DNA from: Dipteronia dyeriana
Taxonomy: Eukaryota > Streptophyta > Magnoliopsida > Sapindales > Sapindaceae
Length of the DNA stretch: 64,000 bases
NCBI GenBank assembly: GCA_032871835.1
Contig: CM065295.1
Span: 42,282,360 to 42,346,359 of the forward strand
Direction: 5' to 3'
Below, in pieces: positions 43,930 to 55,316 of this stretch. Made by a program: the position numbers and the translations under genes. The stretch's first letter is position 1; every line of letters begins with the position of its first letter. The notes under the pieces were generated by a model. It saw only the letters and a list, made by a program, of their open reading frames with translations. It did not search any database and had not been told where the DNA came from.

Positions 43930-46900
43930 GCCATCTAGATCCTTTCTGGCGGGGTTAGCCAGACCAAGGCATCATGAGTGCTATCTAGCAATATCCTGGT
44001 ATTTTGATCTGGATGGCTACAATGCTCTTATACGCAGACCCTTCTTAGGGGTCGTGGCCAGACCAAGGCATCAGGAGTGCTATCTAGCTATATCCTGGTA
44101 TTTTGATCAGGATGGAAACTTTGCTCTTACAATCGGATCCTTCTTGAAGGTCGTAACCCGACCACGGCATCAGGATCGCTATCTAGCTATATCCTGGTAT
44201 TTTGATCTGGATGGTAACTATGCTCTTACACTCGGATCCTTCTTGGAGGTTGTAACTCGACTAAGTCATCAGGAGCGCTATATCATGGTATATTGATCTG
44301 GATGGTAACTATGCTCTTACATTCGGATCCTTCTTGGGGGTCGTAGCCTGACCAAGGCATCAGGAGTGCTATCTAGCTATATCCTAGAAACATGATATGG
44401 ATGGCAATAATGCTCTTACACTCAGACACTTCTTGGGGGTCGTAGCCCGACCAAGGCATCAGGAGCGCTATCTAGCTATTTCCTGGTATTTTGATCCGGA
44501 TGGCAACTATGCTCTTACACATAGACCCTTCTTAGAGGTCGAAGCCTGACCAAGGCATCAGGAGCGCTATCTAGCTATGTCCTGTTATTTCGATCTGGAT
44601 GGCAACAATGCTTTTACACTTATACCCTTCTTGGGGGTCGTAGCCCGAATAAGGCATCAAGAGTGCTATCTAGCTATATCCGGGCATTTTTATATGGATG
44701 GCAACTATACTCTTACATTCAGACCCTTCTTGGGGTCGTAGCTCGACCACGGCATCAGGAGCGCTATCTGGCTATATCCTCGTATTTTTATCCGGATGGC
44801 AACAATGCTCCTACACTCAGACCCTTCTTGGGGGTCGTAGCCTTACCAAGGCATCAGGAGCGCTATCTGGCTATATCCTGGTATTTTGATCCGGATGGCA
44901 CCTATGCTCTTACGCTCAGACCTTTCTTTGGGGTAGGAACCTGACCAAGGCATCAGAAGCGCTATCTAACTATATTCTGGTATATTGATCTGGATGGCAA
45001 CTATGCTTACACTCGGACCCTTCTTGGGGGTCGTAGCCCGACAAAAGCATTAGGAGCCCTATCTTGCTATATCCTGGTATCGTGATCTGGATGACAACAA
45101 TGCTCTTACACTCAGACCCTTCTTGGGGGACGTAGCCCGACCAAGGCATCAGGAGCGCTATCTAGCTATATCCTGGTATATTGATCTGGATGGCAACTAT
45201 GCTCTTACACTCGGATCCTTATTGGCGTAGTCCGACCAAGGCATTAGGAGCGCTATCTAGCTATATCCTGGTATCGTGATCTGGATGACAACAATGCTCT
45301 TACACCTAGACCCTTCTTTGGGGTCGTAGCCCAACCAAGGCATCAGGAGTGCTATCTAGCTATATCCTGGTAACGTGATATGGATGGCAACAATTCTCTT
45401 ACACTCAGACCCTTCTTGGGGGTCGTAGCCCGATCAAGGCATCAGGAGCGATATCTCGCTATTTCCTGGTATTTTGATCCGGATGGTAACTATGCTCTTA
45501 CACATAGACCCTTCTTAGGGGTCGAAGCCCGACCAAGGCATCAGGAGAGCTAACTAGCTATGTCTTGGTATTTCGATCTGGATGGCAACTATGCTCTTAC
45601 ACTTTTACCCTTCTTAGGGGTCGTAGCCCGACCAAGGCATCAGGAGCGCTATCTATCTATATACTGGTATTTTGATCTGGATGGCAACTATACTCTTACA
45701 CTCAGACCCTTCTTGGGAGTCATAGCCCGACCAAGGCATCAGGAGCGCTATCTGGCTATATCCTCGTATTTTAATCCGGATGGAACCTATACTCTTACAC
45801 TCAGACCCTTCTTGGGGGTCGTAGCCCTACCAAGGCATCAGGAGTGCTATCTGGCTATATCCTGGTATTTTGATCCGGATGGCAACTATGTTCTTACACT
45901 CAGACCTTTCTTTGGGGTAGTAACCCGACCAAGGCATCAGGAGCGCTATCTAGCTATATCCTGGTATATTGATTTGGATGGCAACTATGTTCTTACACTC
46001 GGATCCTCCTTGGGGGTCGTAGCTCGACCAAGGCATTAGGAATGCTATCTAGCTATATCCTGGTATCGTGATCTGGATGACAACAATGCTCTTTCACTCG
46101 GACCTTTCTTGGGGGTCGTAGCCCGACCAAGGCATCAGGAGCGCTATCTAGCTATATCCTGGTATTTTGATCTGGATGGCAACTATGCTCTTGCACTCGG
46201 ATCCTTTTTGTAGGTCGTAACTCGACTAAGGCATGAGGAGCTCTATATTATGGTATCTTGATCTAGATGGCAACTATGCTCTTACACTCGGATCCTTCTT
46301 AGGGGTCGTAGCCCGACCAAGGCATTAGGAGTGCTATCTAGCTATATCGTGGTAACGTGATATGGATGGCAACAATGCTCTTACACTCATACCCTTCTTA
46401 AGGGTCGTAGCCCGATCAAGGCATCAGGAGCGCTATGTAGCTATTTCCTGGTACTTTGATCCGGATGGCAACTATGCTCTTACACACAGACCCTTCTCAG
46501 GGGTCGAATCCCGACTTAGGCATCAGGAGCCCTATCTAGCTATGTCCCGGTATTTCGATCTGGATGGCAACTATGATCTTACTCTCATACCCTTCTTGGG
46601 GGTCGTAGCCCGACCAAGGCATCTGAAGTGCTATCTAGCTATATCCTGGTAATTTTTCTGGATGGCAACTATTCTCCTACACTCAGACCCTTCTTGGGGG
46701 TCGTAGCCCAACCACGGCATCAGGAGCGCTATCTGGCTAAATCCACGTATTTCCATCTGGATGGCAACTATGATCTTACACTCAGACCCTTCTTAGGGGT
46801 CGTAGCCCTACCAAGGCATCAGGAGCGCTATCTGGTTATATCATGGTATTTTTATCCGGATGGCAACTATTCTCTTACACTCAGACCCTTCTTCGGGGTA

Positions 46901-47350
46901 GTAACCTGACCAAGGCATCAGGAGCGCTATCTAGCTATATCATGGTATATTGATTTGGATGGCAACTATGCTCTTACACTCGGATCCTTCTTGGGGGTCG
47001 TTACCCGACCAAGGCATTAGGAGTGCTATCTAGCTATATTCTGGTATCGTGATCTGGATGACAACAATGCTCTTACACTCAGACCCTTCTTGGGGGTCGT
47101 AGCCCTTTCAAGGCATTAGTAACTCTATCTAGCTATATCATGGTGTTTTGATCCTGATGGCAACTATTCTCTTACACTCGGATCCTTCTTAGGGGAGTTC
47201 TCTCGACCAGGGCATCAGGGGTGATGAGGGGGCTTCCCCGATCAGTCCTTTGTCTCGAGATCTGGATGGCAACTATAATCTTACACTGAGACCCTCCTAG
47301 GCAGGGGGGTGATGTCCGGTCGAGGCATCAGGAGCGCTATCTAGCTATTT
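43930..47350 (+). repeat. R3 array in element F: about 34 copies with higher-order structure
   Basis: Units of 99 bp as in the other elements. Variant units recur in the same order with a period of about 982 bp: the TGATATGG variant at 44388, 45371 and 46353; the ACACATAGACC or ACACACAGACC variant at about 44519, 45501 and 46483; the CGTGATCTGGATGAC variant at about 45081, 46066 and 47048. Open frames of several units lie on the plus strand (for example 45560-46039, 159 codons), antisense to F. Confidence 0.9.
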
Positions 47351-47359
47351 CCTGGTCTC

Positions 47360-48540
47360 GAGGCGATCATTGTTGAAATACCATAGCGTTCCTCCTGGAT
47401 GGATTTATCCAGTCTGAGGCATTAGGAGGGCTATGGAGCTCTCTTGGTGATGGCGATCCTTCTGGTTGGATTTTATCCGTTCCAAGGTATTAAGAGTGTG
47501 GTGTAGCTCTCCTGGTGATGGTGATCACATGGGATCTAGTACGGATACCGAAATCGAAAGAGATGCAAACTCATGACGAGCTAATATTAAGTTGTATCAA
47601 TGAATGGTGGTATCAGTTGATAACCAGTCTCGCTCTAGGATTTCTTTAACGAGTAGCTTCTCTTGAGATGATGCTAAGGCCATCGCTCATCACACTGGAG
47701 TCTCGAGAAAATATTGAGCTTCTAGTCCCCAAGTGATGTAAATGGTTTGGAAGTCCGCTTAGGGTAGATGAGAGTCTTCGACAATCATAATCGAGCTCAA
47801 GACCCTACTGTGAATGAATCAGGACCTTTGTGTGCTCCCCGAACGGATCGAGATCTCAATGGCTCTTATAGGCATTGGAAGGCCCAGTACAAATGGAGAG
47901 GAGCCATCGGTTCGTGCCAGCCAAGGAGGATGCTTACTTCTTCAACCCACGACCAGATAGTGGGAGTGGTTTAAACTCTGCATGGCAACGTGGCTACCTT
48001 GGGAGCCAAGTTGAGTGCTTCATTTACTGAATAACGCTTCTGTGTTGCTTGCTATGCAGCTCGAGCTCTTCTTCCCCATGACCTGATCATCATTGGAGGA
48101 TGGATACCTTGAATAGATCATAGAGAAAGTTGAGAGTTACCTAGGTCCGTTTTGACTGAAGCTGGAAATTATTGAGATGATGGATGCGCAGATGATAAGA
48201 AGGTCTTGGTTCTCATTTCTACTTTCATGTCCAGTCGTGTTAAGGTAGTAATACCTTGAAGCCATCTGCTATTGTAGATGCATGGAGGGCTTCAAGTCTG
48301 CCTACCTCTCTATCTAAATCTGTCAAAGTAGAGGTCCAGATTGGTGTTACCAGGGTAGGAGAGGTAAGAGAGGTAGAAGAGATCTCGATTGATCCAACTG
48401 AGGAGATAGAGGTCAAGGCCGACTGAAGTTGATCCAACCAAGGTGGTGAAAGCTGGCCCAGAGAGGTAGATCGGGACCAAGGTAGCTCGCTAGGGTGTTG
48501 AATGGCCCCATACAAGTGGAGAGGAGACACCGGCCTAGTA
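47360..48540 (-). other. Conserved middle block of element F
   Basis: Same order of landmarks as in A and H. Antisense traces on the plus strand include VPAKEDAYFFNPRP near 47915 and ARALLPHDLIIIGGW near 48060, both broken. No intact ORF. Confidence 0.55.
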
Positions 48541-49740
48541 ACTGTCTGGAGACATGCTCGGGATTCTAGAAGTTTCCTGTGATAGAGAGAAGACTTTCGA
48601 CCCCTCCGGGATTAGTGGTGACTCACTTGAGTAATGGATGACCCTATATCAATGGAGATGGGCAACCTGTCTGGTACCGGTCTAGAGGAATACTTGGGAT
48701 TTCAATGAGCCCCCAACAACTGAGAGAAAACTCTGGACCATGCTGGAACGAAACAAGAGCTTAGTGGCTCAATTGGTCATTTATCGGCCCTGTATAAGAA
48801 GTGATGAGCCACTTGGCCTTACAGTGAGGATGCTGCTCCAGAGGTTAGCTTAGGCATGTACGAGGCCTTACCAAGAGTGGGAAACCTATGGGCTCTCCTC
48901 GATCAGATCGGGCTTCGATGGTTTGCTAGTGCGATGAATGACCCGGTACTTATACAGCGAAGCCACCGATCTTGTAGCGATGCTACCGCTCTAGAAGCTC
49001 GCTTAGGCACGTAGGTGGCCCTACCAAATGTGGGAAGCTTCTAAAAGCTCCTCGATCGGATCGGGCTTCAGTGGCTTGCTAGGGTGACGAATGACCCTGT
49101 AAACAAAGAGCGAAGCCGCCGGAGGTACTGGTCCCGACACATGTTCGGGATCCTAGAAGTCCCCAACAACTGATGGAGGGCTCTGGACCCTACTGGAATG
49201 AATCGAGAGTTCAATGGCTCACTTGGGCGTTGACAAGTCTTGTATAATAGGTGAGGAGCCACTTGGCCTTACAATGAGGCTGCTGCTCCAGAGGTTAGAT
49301 TAGGCATGTAGGAGGCCTTACCAAGATTGGGAAACCTCTGGGCTATCCTCGATCAGATCGGGCTTCAGTGGCTTGCTAGGGCGATCAATGACCCGATACA
49401 TATAGAGCGAAGCCACCGATCTTATAGTGATGCTACCGCTTTAGAAGCTTGCTTAGGCACGTAGGTGACCTTACCAAATGTGGGAAACTTCTGAGAGCTC
49501 CTCGATCGGATCGGGTTTCGGTGGCTTGCTAAGGCAGTGAATGGCCCGGTAAACATGGAGCGAAGCCACTAGAGGTACTAGTCCAAAAGAATGCTTGGGA
49601 TCTTTGGAGTCCCCATCAATTTGAAAAGAGGCTCTGGACCATGCTGGATTGGATCGGGGTCGTAGTGGCTTACTTGGGCGTTGACTGGCCAGGTGCATGA
49701 GGTGTGGAACCACTAATCTTCTACTGGTCATGCTGCTGTT
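48541..49740 (-). repeat. R2 array in element F: about 450-bp units
   Basis: The landmark ending GCTCTGGACC or its variant falls at about 48719, 49169 and 49620 (spacing 450 and 451). Each unit has three related sub-blocks, as in A, E and H. Confidence 0.83.
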
Positions 49741-50264
49741 GGATTTTTAGATTCATGGGTTGACCTACTACCTCTACCTAGGAGCTTACGAAGGGTGGAC
49801 CTGAAGGCATGAGGGGATCCGTATGAACAGGTCGAAGCCTAGTGGATCTACTGGATAAGTGATATGCTGGTGGCGGAACGAATCTGCTGTAGTAAAGCAG
49901 GAGAGGTGCAGTTCTATTGTATAAGAGCTCTCAATGTATCAGAATGGTTAAGCTATATAAGAGATCTTTAAGTAGGGAGCTACTGTATTGAAGCTCCACG
50001 ATTATCAAAGCAAGTTCTCTTCTTAGGAGTAGCATAATGAACTGGTTCCACCAGAAATCCCACGTACCATATTTGCTCCACAATGAACGATACTCGTTAA
50101 ATCATAAAATGAGCACCACATGCGATGCATAGGAGATATAGACAAGTATGAAGAAAAGACATTGTATATAGTAAATGATATTCCATGAATAATGAATTTG
50201 TTACCTCGATAGTATAATGATACTCATATAGAGACATAGAGGCATTCAAAAGGGGTGTCGAAGT

Positions 50265-50282
50265 TTCCCACAGACGGCGCTA
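50265..50282 (-). promoter_or_regulatory. Primer-binding site of element F
   Basis: On the minus strand this is TAGCGCCGTCTGTGGGAA, one change from the consensus. Confidence 0.82.
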
Positions 50283-50287
50283 GAAAG

Positions 50288-52734
50288 TGTTAATTGGAAA
50301 TTTGTTTAGGATTAGAAATCCTTGTTAACACCCTCGAGACCACTACCAAGGAGGTGGTGGCTGGGGTTGGTATCGTTGATACCTGACCTGATCTTGTATG
50401 AATATTGAGTATGGAGTGGTAGGTAGGAGAGGAGTAATCCCACTCGTCGGGCTTCGCGATAGGTAGGCGATAAGTCATCCCACCTGCCGGGCTTCGTAGT
50501 AGGTAAGAGAGGAGTCATCATTTCCGTCGAGCTTCATGGTAGGTTAGAGAGGAGTCATCCCACCTGTCGGGCTTCGTAGTAGGTAGGAGAGGAGTCATCC
50601 TTTCCGTCGAGCTTTGTGGTAGGTAGGAAACAAGGGAGCTCGAGGTTTCTTTATTGGTATGAAGGGGTTGATCTTGGTCCTGGTCCTGGTCCTCGTTCGA
50701 GGTCGGAACTCGTCATGGTACCTGGAGCTAGGTTCTGGAGCCCGATTCCTTCCTGTAATTTCTCGATCTTGATAGCAACTAAGGAGGGGGGCTTAACTAG
50801 CTCCATTATCGGAAAGCTCGATTTTCTGCCACAGAGATGATACGGAAGAGCTCATCAACTTCCTTCAGGCTGGTCTGGGTTCTTTCTCTCATCTTGACAT
50901 GCAACTTTAGCGTATAGATGAGAGGATAAAAGCGTTAGGTCTAGAGGAGTAGTAATCTAGCTTCGTTTCCTTAGATCTTCATAGTTGTTTCCCGATCTCA
51001 AGTAAGAAAGATTATAGAGCTAGGACCAATGAGGTCGGTTCCTAGCCCACATTTACACATGCGTAACACAGTTGATAATAGGAAATACACAAGTCTTTTG
51101 TAGAGGGAGATGGACAGACCAAGGGGGAAAAAGCATCACGAATGATCACATGCTGAAAAACCCCAAGACAGTATCCGGAGGAAGGAGGAATACCCTTCCT
51201 TATGTATGTATCAGAGAATGATCCAGGGAGCTTACAAGAATGGTGAAGTAATACAACGAAGTTGCTCTAGAGAGCTTACAATGGTGGTCGAATGTAGACC
51301 GATACCGGTATATTCTAGGTAAAGGTAATACATACATTGATGATGTCGAGAGATCTTTAAACGAAGCATGTCTGTCTTCCGTCATTGATCGGAGATCTCT
51401 TCTATGCCTTTACAGGGATATTTATAAATGGTGACTGCCTTGACGTGTAAGTCCAGGATTCTTCAATCTTCCTTTCCTTATTGAGTACGATTCTTCCTTT
51501 AATGTAGTTGATCGGATCGTGGCAAATGTCTTGGAGGGGATGTGTTTGATTCCTTTTCGGACTCTTCTTTCCTTGATAAAGGGATTTTCTGTTATGGTTG
51601 ACCCCCAATAATAAGTTGTGGAGGATATCTTGGAGGAAAAGGTATTTGTTTCTTCTTTGGACTCTTTCACTAATCATGGCTTTCACTAATCATGGCCAAT
51701 AAAGAGTTGAATATTCTCTTATTAATGGTGTTGACCATGTCATTAACTGGGTTGCCTGCCTCTATTAATACGGTTGACCTTATTAATGGTACTTTAAATG
51801 TCATGGAAGCCAATCCTTTCTTCCTACGTTGCCGAGAGGAGAGCTCTAGTTCTGCATGTCACTTTGGAGAGGTACTTCATGGAGGTTACCCAAGGTGACA
51901 TTTGATATTTCTTGAGGGTGAGGTACCCTAGGATCCAGTACACTGGCGGGGTCTCCCGGGGACCTCTCGATTGTCACGGAGATATATGCTGGTCTTCCCA
52001 TGGAGCTTGTGCTAACCATTTTAGGGGCAAAATATCCCATAAGGTTCCAACCTTGTAGATGGGAGCTTGGTTTAGCTACGCCTAGCTTTATCATGGAGCT
52101 TGACCTAATTTTGCAGGCTTCCTAGCGGGGTAGCGGGGTAGCGGGATAGGCTAGCAGGCCCTGGTAAGGTGTTTGCCATAAACAGACGACTTTGGATTGC
52201 TTCTGAAAGGGTGGGGAGGTACACTCGAGTACTGCTCTTGCTACTTGATTTAACCAGGCCAGGATCTACAGTGGATCTTGGCGCTTTTTGGTGACGATGG
52301 CGCTTTACGGGCTCCTTCCTTTAATGGTCGGACAGGTCGAGATTATACCTAGACGAGGCAGGAGGGCCTTTGCAAGACAAGTTCGGCACCTTGAAGGTTT
52401 AGTAGTGAAAGTAGAGATAGTAGCAATCTTTAGGAGAGTGTCACGAGATACCTTGATGTCGGCGGACCCAGGTTCTTTCACGTCGACCTAGCTTCAGGCT
52501 TTATCCTGGCATAAGGAGCTTGACGCGGTCTCGTCGGGCTTTATTTGGTAAGCCTGGACTCGTGCGAGATGCTCAGATGGTATGGTCGTCCTCGCCTTGC
52601 TCTTGTAGGATCGTGTGGTAGCTCGACCTCGGGGACCTTGATACCCATCATATAAGCCCAAATTTGTACCCTTGCAGGAAGGCTGGGAAGTGGAAAATTC
52701 TTTTTTGGTCCCTAGCCAAATTTTGCTATTAACA
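50288..52734 (-). repeat. 5' LTR of element F
   Basis: 2447 bp, TGTTAATTGGAAATTTG to TTTTGCTATTAACA on the plus strand. TATAAATA box on the minus strand at 51419-51426. A 16-bp duplication (CTTTCACTAATCATGG twice, 51664-51696) lies in the ATTAAT region. Confidence 0.9.
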
Positions 52735-52739
52735 GAGTT
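52735..52739. repeat. Target-site duplication of element F, right copy (GAGTT)
   Basis: Perfect match to 41548-41552. Confidence 0.9.
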
Positions 52740-52814
52740 CTTTAGAACGTTGAAAACTCCTAAAGGAGGCGTTATATTTATGGGTGTTTGATCACCATTG
52801 AATTTTTACGATTG
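52740..52814. other. 75-bp host spacer between F and G
   Basis: Low-copy-looking DNA with a short hairpin (AACTCCTAAAGGAGGCG). No feature beyond that. Confidence 0.5.
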
Positions 52815-52819
52815 AATTA
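52815..52819. repeat. Target-site duplication of solo LTR G, left copy (AATTA)
   Basis: Repeated at 55061-55065. Confidence 0.88.
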
Positions 52820-55060
52820 TGTTAATAGTAAAATTAGGCTAGGGACCAAATAAGAATTTTCCACTTCCAAACCTTCCCTCAAGGGTCCAAATTCGGGCTT
52901 GTATGAAGGGGTATCAAGGTCCCTGAGGTAGAGCTACCACGTGATCCCATAGGAGCAAGGCGAGGCTGCCCATACCATCTGAGCATCTCGCACGTGTCCA
53001 GGCTTACAAAATAAAGCCCGACGAGACCGTGTCAAGCTCTTTATTCTAGGATAAATCCCGAAGCTAGGTCAACGTGAAAGGACCTGGGTCCCCCGACATC
53101 AAGGTATCTCGTGACACTCTCCCAAAGCTTGCTACTATCTCTACTTTCACTATGAGACCTTCGAGGTGCAGAAATTGTCTTGCAAAGGCCCTCCTGCCTC
53201 ATCAAGGTATAATCTCGACCTGTCCGAGCATAAAAGGAAGAAGCCCGTAAAGCCCCATCGTCACCAAAAGTGCCAAGGTCCACTGTAAATCCTGGCGTGG
53301 TTAAATCAATTAGCAAGAGCAGTACTCGAACGTACCTCTCCACCCTTCCAGAAGCAAGCCAAGATCACTTGTTTATGGCGAACACCTTACTAGGGCTTGC
53401 CAGCCAAGCCCGCTACCCTGCTAGGAGGCCTGCATAATTAGGTCAAGCTCCATGATAAGCTCGACGTAGCTAAACCAAGCTCCTAACTACAAGGTTGGAA
53501 CCCTATGGGATATTTTGCCCTTAAAATGGTTAGCACAAGCACCAAGGGAAGACCAGCATGATGGATCTAGCTCCGTGGCAATCGAGGGGTCCCCGGGGGA
53601 CCCCGCCAGTGTACTGGACCCTAGGGTACCTCACCCTAATGGAATATCAAATGTCACCTCAGGTAACCTCCATGAAGTACCTCTCCAAAGTAACATGCAG
53701 AACTAGAGCTCTCCTCTCGGCAACGTAGGAAGAGATGGTTGACTTCCATGACATTTAAAGTACCATTAATGAGGTCAGCCACATTAATGGAGGCAGTTAA
53801 TTCAGCTAATGACATGATCAACACCATTAATAAGAGAATATAGAACTCCTTCATGGCCATCAATAGTGAAAGAGTCCAAAGAGGAAACAAATACCTTTTC
53901 CTCCAAGATATCCTCCACAACTGATTATTAGGGGTCAACTATAACAAAAAATCCCGCCTATCAAAGAAGGAAAAGTCTAATGAGGAAACAATCATATCAT
54001 GTCCGAGATAATAGCAACAAGCCGATCAACTACATTAAAGGAATGATCGTATTCGATAAGGAAACAAAGGCTAATTGAAGAGTCAGGGACTTGCACGCCA
54101 AGGTGGTCATCATGTATAAATATAGCTATAAAAGGCATATTGTGGGGGCTCTGATGAATAACAGAAGACACATGCTTCGTTAAAGTTTTCTACATCATCA
54201 TTGTATGGGTACCCCAGCCAGGAAAATATCGGTCTACATTCGACCACCATTGTAAGCTCTCCGGAGCAACTACGTTGTATTACTTTACCATCCTTGTAAG
54301 CTCTCCGGAGCATTCTTTGATATATATACATAAGGAAGGGTATTCCTCCTTCCTCCGGATACAGGCTTGGGGTTTTTCAGCATGTGATCACTCGTGATGC
54401 TTTTTCCCCCGTTGGTCAGTCCACCTCCATCTACTTAAGACTTGTGTATTTCCTATTATCTACTGTGTTACGCATGTGTGTATGCGGGCTAGGAATCAAC
54501 CTCATTGGACTTAGCTCTCTAATCTTTCTTACATGAGAGGAACTGAATCTAGATTCCTACCCTACTAGACCTAACGCTCTTATCCTTCCATCTATACGCC
54601 AAAGTCGCACACCAAGATGAAGAGAAATCGCCCAGATCAGTTAGAAGGGAGTCGAGGAGCTCTCTTATATCCTCTCTATGGAAGAAATCGAGCTCTCCGA
54701 CACTGGAGCTAGATAAGCCCCCTTTTTACTTACTATCGAGGTCGGGGTATTACAGGAAGCAATTGGGCTCCAAAACCAGGCTCTCGGTACCAGGACGGGC
54801 TCCGACCTCGACCGAGGAACAAGGTCCAGGATCATCCCCTTCGCATCAGCAAGGGAACCTCGAGCTCCCCAGCTCTACTTCATATGCATGAAGCCCGACG
54901 GGCGAGATGGCTTGTCTCCTACCTACGATTTCATCTTCCTTCATATTCATACAAGATCAAGTCAGGTATCAAAGGTCTTGACCCCGGCCACCACTTTCGC
55001 GGTAGTTGTCTCGCGGGTGTTAATAAGGATTTCTCATCCTAAACAAATTTCACATTAACA
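52820..55060 (+). mobile_element. Element G: solo LTR of the long family
   Basis: A single full LTR of 2241 bp, from TGTTAATAGTAAAATTAGG to TTTCACATTAACA. The same pentamer AATTA stands on both sides (52815-52819 and 55061-55065). No primer-binding site or polypurine tract adjoins it. A perfect duplication around one LTR is the signature of LTR-LTR recombination that removed an interior. TATAAATA box at 54115-54122. Confidence 0.9.
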
Positions 55061-55065
55061 AATTA
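55061..55065. repeat. Target-site duplication of solo LTR G, right copy (AATTA)
   Basis: Perfect match to 52815-52819. Confidence 0.88.
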
Positions 55066-55142
55066 TTTCATTAAATTCAAGATAAGTATTCAAAAGTGCT
55101 TTATCATGATTGATTACTTATTTAATATTTGCTATTAAAATG
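55066..55142. other. 77-bp host spacer between G and H
   Basis: AT-rich, no feature. Its last five bases, AAATG, are a possible left target-site copy of element H (AAAAG at 63940-63944, one mismatch). Confidence 0.5.
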
Positions 55143-55308
55143 TGTTAATAGCAAAATTTGACTAGGGACCAAAGAAGAATTTTCCACTACCCAGCCTTCC
55201 TGCAACGGTCCAAATTCGGGCTTATATGACATGGTGTCAAGCTCCCCGAGGTTGAGCTACCACCCAATCCTACAGGAGCTAGGCGAGGCCGCCTATACAA
55301 TCTGAGCA
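55143..55308 (+). repeat. Remnant of the 5' LTR of element H
   Basis: TGTTAATAGCAAAATTTGAC to CAATCTGAGCATG matches the first about 166 bp of the long LTR, then homology switches to the R1/R2 boundary of the interior. Confidence 0.85.
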
Positions 55309-55316
55309 TGTCGACC

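Larger units (their letters stand above)
41553..52734 (-). mobile_element. Element F: non-autonomous Tat-type LTR retrotransposon with a giant R3 array
   Basis: 11.2 kb, minus strand, flanked by GAGTT. Minus-strand order: 5' LTR (52734-50288), primer-binding site (50282-50265), leader and R1 traces, R2 (49740-48541), middle block (48540-47360), R3 array of about 34 copies (47350-43930), and a 3' LTR whose inner end is deleted (43784-41553). The polypurine tract is lost in that deletion, so this copy could not be remobilised. No coding domain is visible. Confidence 0.88.

Noticed and set aside
45560..46039. 159-codon ORF of 33-residue repeats as a functional protein gene
   Set aside because: Start and stop vary between copies, many units are frameshifted, and the period alone keeps the frame open. 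Kept only as a repeat and as a hypothesis of coding origin.
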